From: Planctomycetaceae bacterium
GTDB lineage: Bacteria; Planctomycetota; Planctomycetia; Pirellulales; Pirellulaceae
Length of the DNA stretch: 64,000 nucleotides
Assembly (NCBI GenBank): GCA_020638995.1
Contig: JACKHM010000001.1
Location: 372,001 to 436,000 of the forward strand
Reading direction: 5' to 3'
The position numbers were made by a program, and so were the translations under genes. Numbering within the stretch: position 1 is the stretch's first letter; each line of letters starts with the position of its first letter. Below the pieces are notes generated by a model that did not search any database, had not been told where the DNA came from, and saw only the letters and a program-made list of their open reading frames with translations. Shown here piece by piece: positions 1 through 8,978 of the stretch.

Positions 1-2322
1 CAGAATCAGCGTGCCCCATTTTACCTTGGACAACTTCTCCTCGTCTCGCAACGACAGGCCGTAGCTGCAAACCACCACATCACCAGCGCTGACGTCATCG
101 AGGAATTCGGCACGATCGGTTTCACGGTACAAGTGCGTTTTCAAATCGGGCGCAAAGCGTTTTGCTTCTCGCACCCAGTTGAAGCCGACCGAGGTGGGAG
201 CAATCACCAGTGCGGGGCCCGTCTGCTGGCGGTCAATGAGTACCGCCAAGGCTTGAATGGTTTTGCCGAGCCCCATGTCGTCGGCAAGGCAGCCGCCAAC
301 TCCCCACTCAGCCAGCCGCCGCATCCATCGATAGCCCTCGAGCTGATAGTCACGGAGCGTACCGACAAACGATTCGGGCGGCGTCGGATCGAGGTGTTGT
401 GATCGATCCAAGCGCGCGACACATTCTTGCCAAGCCTTTGGCGCTTCAATGTCAATCTGAGCTTCCAGTAAATCCTGAATGATGGGAGCCGCGGTCGCGC
501 TGATTTCCAAGTTGTTGCGATTCTTATGAGCAACGTCGCGCAGCTGCTTCAATTTCTCTCGCAACTCGGTCGTAATCTTGGCCCAATGTCCGGGTCGAAT
601 CTCCATATAACCAGCAGTTGGTTCGCTTCGGACGCCATTCAACAAGTCGGCCAGTTGAAACTCATGTTCACCAATTCGACAACTGCCGCTAATTCCGAAC
701 CAATCCTTCTTCCGCGACACTTCAACACGTAAGTTACGGGGGGTAATCGCCCCAACGATTCGAACGGATTGTACCGACTTGGGGTCCCATGCAACTTCAA
801 ATCCAAGTTCGCCGGACTTTGTCTCCAGATCCTCCAACATCCGTAACGATTGATCGAAGTCGAGCAGCCTCCAGTTCCAGTCTGATAGCGGGCGTGCGCG
901 GTCGAGTTGCAAATGGCGTTCAATCGTTCGTGCCCGCGTCATTTCGGCTTGTGTGTCGCGACGCCGCTGGACCGGCTTACCATCCTGACGGTCGGCGTAC
1001 AGCAGGACTCCTTCGCCAGGCAGGAACATCCGTCCTTGTGCATCCTTCACCCGCAGGCCGCACTCGAGACTCCCTTGCTGATGCGAGCGAAGCAACACAA
1101 CGGGCTTCGTCTCGGTCGGAACGATCGGCCCCGCGATGGACGGCGGCAACTCGACCGGTGTGGTCTCGCGGATTTGTTCCAGTCGGGTTCGCAACTCTTC
1201 GACGCGATCAGGCGAGATTGCTGGAAGTTTGAGAATGGACCGCGCGAGTTCTGCCTGGGCATCGTCACAGCGGCAGACCAAGATGAGTGGGCTGTTGCTC
1301 ACGTAAGCCACAATCCCGTTCTCGCAAATCGCAAGATGGATACCGTCGCCGCCGACGACTTCCGGAAAGGCAATCCCGAGTAGCAACCCCTCTTGGCGCT
1401 GGATCAAGCGGATGCCGAACGGGAATGAGCACACTTCGGCAGGATTGTCGTTTAAGAACACGGTATCATGCCCTGCTAAGGCCATCACCGCTTCAACCAA
1501 ATCTAACTCCAGGTGCTGCTGATAGTAGTAATAGCCGGATGCCTGTCGTATCGCGGCGACCGCCTTTTCGTCGGCAACCGAATGGATTAGGTCGTGTGAA
1601 CTTCGCAGCGACTCCAAACCGATTCGCGTGCCCTTGGTCCAACCGCCGCCGCGTTTCTTAGCACGCTGTTTCAAAGGGAACAACTTGAATCCATCTTGAG
1701 TCTCCAGACGCCACGCCAATCGAACCGGAGCCTCCATCTCGTCGTCTTCGATGTCTTGTTGCGGCACTAGCGGTCGCTCGGCAAGGTAGCGATCAAGCGG
1801 ACGCATGACGGCCGGCAGCGCGTCGACACGTTTTGTGGATATAGAGTCTTCCTGGCCAGCCTCAAGCCGTGCCCGCAAGGCAGAAGAACCGTTATTTAAT
1901 TCCCCGAGCAGGTACCGCGCAAAGCAATAGGTGTGAATACATGGCCGTTGCCCGTTCGACTGAGAACAACTGCAACCGCCCGTAAATGTGCCCTCAAAAA
2001 AACTAATCGACAGCTCCACGTCGAACTTACCAGTCGGTGCCTCGCACATCCCCCAAATATCACCCGCCTTGGTAAAACCAACGCTGTGGAATGAACATCG
2101 AGTTTTATGGCCCTTCTTCGCAATTTGCCGGGGATGAAACTCCCTGATTTCGGTTAGTTCATAGATCCAGTCATCGACAGTGGCTTCATCCTCTCTCGAA
2201 TCGTCGCCGAAATACTCGTCTTCAAACTCGTCTTCGTCAAAAAGACCCCGCATTTTACGTGGATCAAACATACTCGCCAAACCAGATAAAAGATCCCGTC
2301 CCCGTTGGCTTCGTTTCGTCAT
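1..2322 (-). CDS. SNF2-family DEAD/DEAH helicase with SWIM zinc finger, C-terminus beyond window
   Basis: The reading frame stays open from an ATG at 2322 to the window edge, giving 774 residues without a stop. A GGAGGGAG ribosome binding site lies about 5 bases before the ATG. The N-terminus is acidic. Around residues 112-135 a Cys/His cluster (CSCSQ...CIHTYCFARYL) matches a SWIM zinc finger. A long middle part follows, and near residues 676-686 the helicase motif DDMGLGKT (Walker A) is preceded by the Q-motif-like LRDYQLEGYRWM. Motif Ia (VIAPTSVGFNW) and VVCSYG follow. The DEAQ/DEAH box and helicase lobe 2 would lie just outside. Bacterial SWIM-SNF2 proteins are DNA-dependent ATPases with poorly known roles. 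The gene is 151 bp from the terpenoid-like operon and on the same strand, but the gap does not prove co-transcription. Confidence 0.9.
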   Translation of the reverse strand, partial: MTKRSQRGRDLLSGLASMFDPRKMRGLFDEDEFEDEYFGDDSREDEATVDDWIYELTEIREFHPRQIAKKGHKTRCSFHSVGFTKAGDIWGMCEAPTGKFDVELSISFFEGTFTGGCSCSQSNGQRPCIHTYCFARYLLGELNNGSSALRARLEAGQEDSISTKRVDALPAVMRPLDRYLAERPLVPQQDIEDDEMEAPVRLAWRLETQDGFKLFPLKQRAKKRGGGWTKGTRIGLESLRSSHDLIHSVADEKAVAAIRQASGYYYYQQHLELDLVEAVMALAGHDTVFLNDNPAEVCSFPFGIRLIQRQEGLLLGIAFPEVVGGDGIHLAICENGIVAYVSNSPLILVCRCDDAQAELARSILKLPAISPDRVEELRTRLEQIRETTPVELPPSIAGPIVPTETKPVVLLRSHQQGSLECGLRVKDAQGRMFLPGEGVLLYADRQDGKPVQRRRDTQAEMTRARTIERHLQLDRARPLSDWNWRLLDFDQSLRMLEDLETKSGELGFEVAWDPKSVQSVRIVGAITPRNLRVEVSRKKDWFGISGSCRIGEHEFQLADLLNGVRSEPTAGYMEIRPGHWAKITTELREKLKQLRDVAHKNRNNLEISATAAPIIQDLLEAQIDIEAPKAWQECVARLDRSQHLDPTPPESFVGTLRDYQLEGYRWMRRLAEWGVGGCLADDMGLGKTIQALAVLIDRQQTGPALVIAPTSVGFNWVREAKRFAPDLKTHLYRETDRAEFLDDVSAGDVVVCSYGLSLRDEEKLSKVKWGTLIL

Positions 2323-2473
2323 GTCGGCTCCCTCCGAAGATGGCAAGACCACCACTGGCCAGCATATGCGGTGATGTCCCGATCGTGCGCCGTCCCCAAA
2401 GAGACTCGCCCGAAACGGCTGTCAACCTAACACAACCGATAGCATCTAGGCGAGCCCAGCTCGCCGGCATCGA

Positions 2474-3715
2474 TCACTCGCTGACAAGCGAAGACTTTGC
2501 AGCCGCAAGTTCCGGCTCCATGTCCTCGAAAATCTTACCGGCGCCATCATAAAAGATGCGTCCGATCAACAGATCCGTCAGGTTGCCCTTATGCTCGGGA
2601 TGCGCCTTCATGAAGCGACCGAAGCTGAACTCGTTGGTGTAGTAAGCATCAACTAACTTACGGATCAAAGTCGTCCCACAATGAAAATCCTCCAACCAGC
2701 GTCCGAGTTGATTTCCGGAAGTGTCACCTTTATTCAGCCCGTCGACGATCGCATCCGCCGCGAGTTCGCCGGATCTCAGGGCAAAGTAGACGCCCGACGA
2801 ATAGATTGGATCGATGAAGCCCCATGCATCACCAACCAGCACCCATCCATCGCCCGCGTGTTGACTTGTCTTATACGAGAACTCCTTGGCGACGCGAAAC
2901 TCACTGGTCAACTCGGCATTCATCAGCCGATCTACGAGCGCTGGGCACTTAACGAGTTCGTCCTCGAAGATGTCCTCGGGCGTGCCGCGGCCCTTCAGCA
3001 TGTAGTCGCGGTCACCAACAACTCCAATGCTGGTGATGCCGTCCTGCAACGGAATGTACCAGAACCACGATTTTTTTTCGTTGGTATGCATGATGATCGT
3101 GGCACCGCCGTGTTCACCGGGATCTCGCTGGGCGTTACGGTAGTAGCCCCAGATAGCCACTTTCTTCAAATCCGGGTAGTCGACTTTTAGCCCAAGACGA
3201 TTCGCGAGCAACGCTTGTTGTCCCGTCGCATCTACAACGACCTTCGCACGAATTTCGCGAGTCTGTTCGCCTCGCTCCTGAATTCGGGCGCCAACCGCAC
3301 GCTCACCTTCAAATAGCACGTCCATCACGCGAGTCTCATCGCAACAGTCAGCTCCCTTTTCGGCCGCGTTGTCGAATAACATCTTGTCGAAACCGGCGCG
3401 TTCGACCTGCCAGGTCTGGCTGCAATCGCGGGGGTCGTGCTCTTTGAAGAAGAATGGGTTGGATTCTGCGCCCGTATGACTAACGAATGCCACACTGAAC
3501 TTCTTGACAAAGTTGCTGCGGTTCATTTTTTCCAAGACGCCAAGCCGCTGGAGAGTCCAATAGGTCTCCGGCATCAATGATTCACCGATGTGATAACGAG
3601 GCAGCTTTTCGCGTTCCACTAGCAAAGTGGAATGACCGGCTTCCGCGACCAGAGCGGCTGTACTACAGCCACCAGGGCCGCCACCTATCACTAGGCAATC
3701 GTATTGATCTTGCAT
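2474..3715 (-). CDS. FAD-dependent oxidoreductase of the flavin-dependent halogenase family
   Basis: The 413-residue protein starts with a Rossmann FAD motif (VIGGGPGGCSTA, residues 9-20). It continues with ERE and the HIGESLMP stretch (42-49) typical of tryptophan/phenol halogenase-like flavoproteins. The halogenase signature WxWxIP is present as WFWYIP (217-222), and Lys71 or Lys72 is a candidate for the catalytic lysine of halogenases. A second FAD contact, VGDAWGFIDPIYSSG, lies in the C-terminal half. Related proteins also include geranylgeranyl-reductase-like enzymes and epoxidases, so the reaction is not settled. The start is ATG 3715; TTG 3718 is an alternative. It is last in a leftward operon with a chorismate-lyase-like gene, a polyprenyl synthase and a triterpene-cyclase-like gene. 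Those partners point to oxidation or halogenation of an aromatic or isoprenoid product. Confidence 0.85.
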   Translation of the reverse strand: MQDQYDCLVIGGGPGGCSTAALVAEAGHSTLLVEREKLPRYHIGESLMPETYWTLQRLGVLEKMNRSNFVKKFSVAFVSHTGAESNPFFFKEHDPRDCSQTWQVERAGFDKMLFDNAAEKGADCCDETRVMDVLFEGERAVGARIQERGEQTREIRAKVVVDATGQQALLANRLGLKVDYPDLKKVAIWGYYRNAQRDPGEHGGATIIMHTNEKKSWFWYIPLQDGITSIGVVGDRDYMLKGRGTPEDIFEDELVKCPALVDRLMNAELTSEFRVAKEFSYKTSQHAGDGWVLVGDAWGFIDPIYSSGVYFALRSGELAADAIVDGLNKGDTSGNQLGRWLEDFHCGTTLIRKLVDAYYTNEFSFGRFMKAHPEHKGNLTDLLIGRIFYDGAGKIFEDMEPELAAAKSSLVSE

Positions 3716-3842
3716 CAAGACAATCTCGGCGTCAGGAGGGGGGAGACACAGGGGTATGTTTCATACAGGCGGGAACGCACCTAGGATCGACGACCGATCA
3801 GGGCTCACGCATTGTAGCGAGCTGACAAGGGAGTGTCACGAC

Positions 3843-4397
3843 TCACTCCAGCGGCGTCACAACCTCAAGCAACTCGACGGCGGGTAGGCCATCGCAATAG
3901 ATCAATGCAGTCCGACCGTAGCACGTCTCCGGTTTATCTAATCCGAACACTTTGACAAGATCGCTGCCGGGTTCGATGCGCCACAGCGAGAGAAGACGTA
4001 CATCTCGCAGAACATTGTGTTCGATCAACACGCGGCCAAGCGGAATATCGGCGCCTTCGATCTCGCGCCGAACATCGTCCGCCAAATGAGCCATGTTCAA
4101 GCGTACGATTCCGAACTGCACGACCCGATTGTCTGATTGACGGGTCAATATAATTCGTCGTGCATAGTGCGATGCGGTAATATTCGTGTTGAGTACGCGG
4201 ACGTCGACCGAACAGCCATGGTGCGATTCAACGGTCACCGTCATGTGCGCGTCGTGCCACAGCAACTTCCGAGGCACCTCGGGCATCTCGCTTTCGGCCA
4301 CTTCCTTGAACTCGCCCAAATCGCTGAGCGAAGGATAGAACAAATGAGCGAGCGCCTTGAGTTCCGGAGTTGCCTGACGCGATGGCGTTAACGTCAT
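3843..4397 (-). CDS. Chorismate-lyase-like (UbiC fold) protein
   Basis: The 184-residue protein follows the UbiC pattern: LLWHDAHMTVTVE (45-57), an Arg pair in YARRI (80-81), PLGRVLI (119-125), and a C-terminal YGRTALIYCDG...VELLEV with Glu175 and Glu178 as candidates for the UbiC catalytic glutamate. UbiC-type enzymes convert chorismate to 4-hydroxybenzoate and pyruvate; relatives make 3-hydroxybenzoate. No signal peptide or membrane segment is seen, so it should be cytoplasmic. It lies 57 bp after the polyprenyl-synthase gene and 127 bp before the flavoprotein gene, all on one strand. Most planctomycetes are thought to use menaquinone, so an aromatic building block for a secondary product is more likely than ubiquinone. 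Assignment is by motif pattern; the identity is distant. Confidence 0.6.
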   Translation of the reverse strand: MTLTPSRQATPELKALAHLFYPSLSDLGEFKEVAESEMPEVPRKLLWHDAHMTVTVESHHGCSVDVRVLNTNITASHYARRIILTRQSDNRVVQFGIVRLNMAHLADDVRREIEGADIPLGRVLIEHNVLRDVRLLSLWRIEPGSDLVKVFGLDKPETCYGRTALIYCDGLPAVELLEVVTPLE

Positions 4398-4454
4398 AGC
4401 TTCATGCCTTTCCGCATTTAAACCAAAGCCGGCATTATGACTCCGCGTGGAGCA

Positions 4455-6329
4455 CTATTTCGCGGCGAGCGACAACTGGGTAATTACTGGCGTGGGAGCT
4501 TGTCGCTCGCTGGGTTCCGTCGGACGTTCGAGCACAGTGTCGATCAGATAATAGAACAAACGGCGAAGCTCCTCCGGCTCAAGGGCATCCGCAATCGCTT
4601 CGGCACGCTGCTGGTGCTTATCGACCAAGCGATGAGCCTTCTCGAAAACGTCGGCCTGTTCATAGAGTTGCCGCACGCGTGTAATTCGGTACTCGTCGCC
4701 AACGCTTTCATCGCCGACCAGCTTTAACAGCTCGGCTTGCTCCTCTGCCGGAAGTCCTTCGATCGCCAAGGCCCACAACACCGTCGGGCGGCCGCCCAGA
4801 GTATCGCCACCGGCAGACAGCTTGTTGTCGTCATCGCCGCGCCAATCCTTCAAGTCGTTCAAGATCTGGAAGGCGACGCCAATGTTCCGCGAGAATTGCC
4901 TGATCGGTTCCGCATATTCACCGACAGGCCCCGCCAGCCGCACGCCGGAATAGAGTGCGGCTTCAAAAGCCGGTGAAGTCTTGAGGGCATAAATCTTCAG
5001 TGCATCGAGCGGCTTGAGTCGCTTGTCCTTCGCGTCACGCCACAGCAACTCGGCCCCCTGCCCTTCTGATAATTTCATGTGGGCATCGGCGAGGTTGTTT
5101 AGAATGTCGGCCACGACATCCGCACCAAGCTCCTTGGAGTCTCGGCTGACGAGTCGATACCCCATGCCGATCATGTAATCGCCAACATTGATCGCGGTCG
5201 GAATGCCGTACCGTCGATGCAAGGTCTCCTCGCCATAGCGAAAAGCGTCGTCGTCTTCGATATCGTCATGGACGAGCGATGCTTTATGAAACGTCTCGAT
5301 CGACATCGCCGTGCGAAGAATCGCATCCGGAAATCTAGCGACATGCGCGCCGCCGTCGGAAAGGGTACCGTTGCCTCCGGTCAGTGCATCGTACACGGAC
5401 AGCGTAATGAAGGGTCGTGAGTGCTTGCCGCCTTTTGACAGGAAGTCGTAAGCGATTGCTTCGGTCGCCGCGATCGGATTCAAACCAGCGGCTCCTTGGC
5501 CATTTACCTCCGCCAAGCGAGGTCCGCCGCGCAAACGAGGCATGATTCTTTCGAGCTGTTCCGGCTCGAACATCTGCGTTGCTGCCCGCATGAGATGCAC
5601 GTAGCTGCGAGTTTGCTGAACCGTCTCCGGCGTGTGCAGCCGAACCATGTCGTCAACCCAATCTTCGTCCACCGAAGTGTTGCGACAGTCGCTCGACAGA
5701 AGCGGCACCGCCATACAGGGAATGCCCGCCAACAAGATCTTGTCGATCGCCTTCTCTAATACATTCAAACAGGCGACGCCTACGATCGCGTCAACGTACC
5801 CGCTAAGGATGATTTTCAGAACGATTGGCGAACCTTCAGCGACCAGCACTTTGTAGCCCATCTCGTCCGCAACGCCTCGGAAGTCGGCGATGCTGCACGC
5901 GCCACAAGTCTTACATTCCAGGCCAAACTCGTCGTAATCCGCTGGACACCCTTCGGCGTGTTTAAGGCAATGCGGCAACAGAAACAGGCGCCGCTCCGGC
6001 GGAACGCCGGCGACCTGATCCCGCCAGAATTCGGTGGCAAAGACCACCATCATCCAACCGACATAGCCTTCAGGCATCCCGAGTTCGTCGAGCGTCGCAC
6101 GAACAATCACCTCCATTTCGTCTTTCGACAGAGGAACGGTCTTGTTGAGCTTCGCGGCGACTTCGCGGCATTTGTTGCGCATCTTCTCACGCAGCCCGCG
6201 AGTTTCGGGAACGAGTTTCAAGTGCGCCGTTTTTCGACGTCGCGACTTGCGAGGCGTCTCGGAGGCGCCATCGGCTGGCGCAGCGAACGAGTTCTCCGAC
6301 AATTGCTGAGGCGCTGGTGCAGTAGCCAA
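4455..6329 (-). CDS. DUF116 domain fused to polyprenyl diphosphate synthase
   Basis: The protein has 624 residues and two domains. Residues about 60-235 match DUF116, with a cysteine set (C121, C128, C139, C142, C145 in LECKTCGAC) that could bind metal or an iron-sulfur cluster. Residues about 280-600 are a trans-isoprenyl diphosphate synthase: GGKHSRP (300-306), first Asp-rich motif DDIED (355-359), GQGAELLW, and second motif NDLKD (491-495). The last is normally DDxxD, so its first Asp is replaced by Asn. The synthase should condense isopentenyl diphosphate onto an allylic diphosphate; product length cannot be read. The start is TTG 6329, preceded by AGAGGAA; the next in-frame ATG is at residue 50 and would cut before DUF116. 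It lies 54 bp after the cyclase gene. Confidence 0.85.
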   Translation of the reverse strand: MATAPAPQQLSENSFAAPADGASETPRKSRRRKTAHLKLVPETRGLREKMRNKCREVAAKLNKTVPLSKDEMEVIVRATLDELGMPEGYVGWMMVVFATEFWRDQVAGVPPERRLFLLPHCLKHAEGCPADYDEFGLECKTCGACSIADFRGVADEMGYKVLVAEGSPIVLKIILSGYVDAIVGVACLNVLEKAIDKILLAGIPCMAVPLLSSDCRNTSVDEDWVDDMVRLHTPETVQQTRSYVHLMRAATQMFEPEQLERIMPRLRGGPRLAEVNGQGAAGLNPIAATEAIAYDFLSKGGKHSRPFITLSVYDALTGGNGTLSDGGAHVARFPDAILRTAMSIETFHKASLVHDDIEDDDAFRYGEETLHRRYGIPTAINVGDYMIGMGYRLVSRDSKELGADVVADILNNLADAHMKLSEGQGAELLWRDAKDKRLKPLDALKIYALKTSPAFEAALYSGVRLAGPVGEYAEPIRQFSRNIGVAFQILNDLKDWRGDDDNKLSAGGDTLGGRPTVLWALAIEGLPAEEQAELLKLVGDESVGDEYRITRVRQLYEQADVFEKAHRLVDKHQQRAEAIADALEPEELRRLFYYLIDTVLERPTEPSERQAPTPVITQLSLAAK

Positions 6330-6383
6330 GGTGTTCCTCTTTCCAAGTTGCGTCTTGTCTGGCCAGTCAGTTTAAATGGCTAG

Positions 6384-8273
6384 TCAGTTCGTGTGGCAAG
6401 TCAGGCGTGCGGTGGTGGTTTGCTTGCGGCGAGCCGGATCGCAGGTCAATGCTCGTCCCAAGGCCGAAACCGTGAAGGTCAAAGGATAGAGCTTCTCATG
6501 ATACCATAGCTTCGCGAAGTAAAAACCGATCGGCGAGCTTTCCAGGTGCCGATCTTTCTCGACAGCCTCCACCAGCCACGCAAGTCCTTTGGCAACCGTT
6601 TTTTGGCATCGCTCATCTGCGACGCCCAACAACGCCTCAACCGCCAAAGCAGTCTCCTCGACACTGCTCACACGGCCTTTCCCATGTCGAGCTTCCAGCG
6701 AAGCACCGCCCCCCCAGCCGCCGTCGCGGTTTTGGGATTTCAACAGCCAATCACACCCCCGGCGGGCCGCATCCGACTCGGTCAAACCAAGATCGCGATA
6801 CGCCATCAAGACCTTGGCCGTTCCATAAATCGGGTTTTCCTCAGCCTGATTATCTTGATTGCCAAACCAGAGCGGTAGCCAACTGCCGTCTGACCGCTGC
6901 GTCTTTTCGAGATATTCGAGTCCCGTCGTCATAGCCGCTTCGTAGGAGGGGTCTTCCGTTCGTCGGTCTGACCATGCCGATAAGGCTCGAAGCACGTGCG
7001 CGGTTAAATCCGTCCCGCTACGATCAAACGGCAACTTCCCCCAACCACGGCAGAACGTCGGCCAACCACCATCGCGATTCTGTAGCTTCAGTAACCACTG
7101 GATACCGGACGCTGCCGCCTCTTCGATTCGAGCCTTGTCTTGGGAGGTACAAGATGGTGATCGCGAAAACTCGGCGATCGCCAGCAAAGCTCCGGGTGTG
7201 TCGTCTGCGTCGGGCACCGCCCCGCTCAGATCGCTCCACCCCCAGCCGCCGGGATCGGCGCCTGTGAACGGATGCGTTTCGCGATGTTGACAGCCGAGCA
7301 ACCAATCGAGACTTGCAACTTCCGACAGATCCTCTCCCGCCCCGGCTAAGGCATTCAATGCGAGGGTGGTGTTCCAGGTGGCAAGATTCGTGTCGATAGG
7401 CCAACTGCCGTCTTCCCGCATCGACGACAGGATGAAATCAAAGCCCTGTCGGACCACGGGATGATCGGCACGCCCGGTCGCAGCCAAACTCATCACCACG
7501 AAGCTTGTCAGGGGTACGGCTTCCAGATATCCGCCACTGCGGGGCTGCATCTTCTTCAAGACGTCTAGACTCTTGTCGACGCACAACCGTCGTAAGAATC
7601 GAACAACCGGATTCCAGGGCGGAGCATTGAAGAAGCGAGCTTGGCCAATTGCCACCAACGCGGGAATTGCATAACTCACCACAGGCATCCGGACGAAGCG
7701 ATAGAACTTCTGCGGCAAGCAGGCCAGTTCAAAAGGCAACGCGAAAACAGACTTCCAGGGCACGAATCCGGCCATCGCACAGTTGGCGAGTATTGGGACG
7801 GCAAATGTCTTGTCTTTGCCATATCGCTTCTTGAGACCACTAACCCCACCTTGGCGTGCGATGTATGCTTCCGCTCGCTCGAGCAAATTGGCGTGTTTGC
7901 ACGGCACGCCGGTCAAATGGAAAGCCGCCACGGCGAGCATCGTGGTGGAGATATTCGAGTAGCTCTTGTCCGTATCGCCCCAGCCGCCATCGGGGTTTTG
8001 GTGGTCGGCAAGCCATTCGATACCCCGCACGATGAGCTCGCTCAGCTCGGATTCCAACAGCTCGTTCTGAAACCGACCGGACTTTGCGTCCATCGCACCG
8101 TGCCGTTCGACGAGGGCCAAGGCACTTACGGCCGTGGCGGTCGACAGGGCAGAAGCGGACAGCTCGCCCACCCAATGCCCTGCCGGCTCTCGTTCTTCCA
8201 GCAACTGGAAGCGAGCCTTTTCGTAGGCTGCAAGCAAACGATCAGACTCAAGTTCTAATTCGATACTGGGCAT
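6384..8273 (-). CDS. Squalene-hopene-cyclase-like terpene cyclase
   Basis: The 629-residue, class II cyclase-type protein has repeated QW motifs (QNPDGGW at 92-98 and several later, including QNRDGGW and QRSDGSW) and the catalytic acid motif DADDTP (355-360), equivalent to DxDDTA of squalene-hopene cyclases. Length is usual for the family (about 600-700). The reaction would be protonation-driven cyclisation of squalene or another linear polyprenoid at the membrane. The substrate is uncertain, because sporulenol-type and meroterpenoid cyclases share these motifs. It is the first gene of the leftward operon, and the polyprenyl synthase downstream is a plausible substrate source. No dedicated squalene synthase (HpnCDE) is present in the window. 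Confidence 0.85.
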   Translation of the reverse strand: MPSIELELESDRLLAAYEKARFQLLEEREPAGHWVGELSASALSTATAVSALALVERHGAMDAKSGRFQNELLESELSELIVRGIEWLADHQNPDGGWGDTDKSYSNISTTMLAVAAFHLTGVPCKHANLLERAEAYIARQGGVSGLKKRYGKDKTFAVPILANCAMAGFVPWKSVFALPFELACLPQKFYRFVRMPVVSYAIPALVAIGQARFFNAPPWNPVVRFLRRLCVDKSLDVLKKMQPRSGGYLEAVPLTSFVVMSLAATGRADHPVVRQGFDFILSSMREDGSWPIDTNLATWNTTLALNALAGAGEDLSEVASLDWLLGCQHRETHPFTGADPGGWGWSDLSGAVPDADDTPGALLAIAEFSRSPSCTSQDKARIEEAAASGIQWLLKLQNRDGGWPTFCRGWGKLPFDRSGTDLTAHVLRALSAWSDRRTEDPSYEAAMTTGLEYLEKTQRSDGSWLPLWFGNQDNQAEENPIYGTAKVLMAYRDLGLTESDAARRGCDWLLKSQNRDGGWGGGASLEARHGKGRVSSVEETALAVEALLGVADERCQKTVAKGLAWLVEAVEKDRHLESSPIGFYFAKLWYHEKLYPLTFTVSALGRALTCDPARRKQTTTARLTCHTN

Positions 8274-8671
8274 GAAGGTCTCAGGTGGGACTCGGAATTG
8301 ACCAGGCAGAATCTGCGAGCAGAGCCGAATTCATCTTAGATCCCGCAATTGCGGCTGTCGAGCCGCGAAGAATCACTCCGAGGAGGAAGCGTTAACTTCA
8401 GCGGAGAGTGCACACACTCGTTGGAAGGACGCCTCGTTCGTCAGGCAACGACCTCTGGTACGGCATTCGATTTCGCTACGCCTGAACCGTTGCGGCGTTG
8501 CAATTCGACCGCGAAACCAAGAGCTGCTCACCGAGACAATGTCGCCGCAACGCTCGATTGTGTAATGCTTTGCAATCGTGGTTAAAAATGTTTCCGCAGA
8601 TATTCTGAGAATTCGTCATTTACCCGCCCCGGTTTTGACCCCGTTTTGCAATAGATATCTGTAGCGGGCAG
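8274..8671. other. Divergent intergenic region, 398 bp, no gene seen
   Basis: This gap separates the leftward cyclase operon from the rightward toxin-array start and must hold both promoters. No convincing coding frame, hairpin or known RNA was recognised. Promoter boxes could not be assigned with confidence. Confidence 0.5.
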
Positions 8672-8893
8672 ATGTTTTCATCGAATTATCAGCTTTCCGG
8701 GGATTGCGGCATGCGGCACAACACGGCTTGGGATCGGATTAGGCGGAGATTGACACCTTCTCGAACACGCGACGCTCGCAAACGCTTCGATCGGCGGCGA
8801 TTGTTCCTGGAAACACTTGAAGGCAGGCGGTTGCTGGCGGGAGACTTGACCACCGATGTTGAATCGGTGGATTCAACCGGCAGCGATAGTTGA
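8672..8893 (+). pseudogene. N-terminal stub of a planctomycete LEPR-like surface protein
   Basis: The 73 codons encode an Arg-rich start followed by RRRLFLETLEGRRLLAGD. This resembles the LEPR-XLL type N-terminal motif of very large planctomycete surface proteins. Translation stops at TGA 8893, only about 17 residues past the motif, where such proteins normally run for thousands of residues. An internal ATG at 8711 is an alternative start. A palindromic repeat at 8919-8978 follows, then a C-terminal toxin cassette in another frame. The simplest reading is that an original long toxin-bearing protein lost its middle part and this is the remaining head. It could instead be expressed as a short peptide, but nothing supports that. 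Confidence 0.6.
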
Positions 8894-8918
8894 GCAAGCG
8901 ATTGGGCGGAGGAGTCGT

Positions 8919-8978
8919 GTAGGCTGGGTTGCAACCCAGCTCTGTTCGATGTTTCTGCTGGGTCGCGACCCAGCCTAC
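8919..8978. repeat. REP-like double palindrome
   Basis: The 60-bp element is bounded by GTAGGCTGGG and its complement CCCAGCCTAC. It holds two perfect 18-bp palindromes, GCTGGGTTGCAACCCAGC and GCTGGGTCGCGACCCAGC, separated by 16 bp. It lies exactly between the LEPR-like stub and the first toxin arm, so its insertion or a deletion next to it may have caused the break. Confidence 0.8.

Noticed and set aside
133..2123. Several plus-strand open frames of 60-160 codons
   Set aside because: They lie opposite the continuous SNF2 frame, have no family motifs and no ribosome binding sites.
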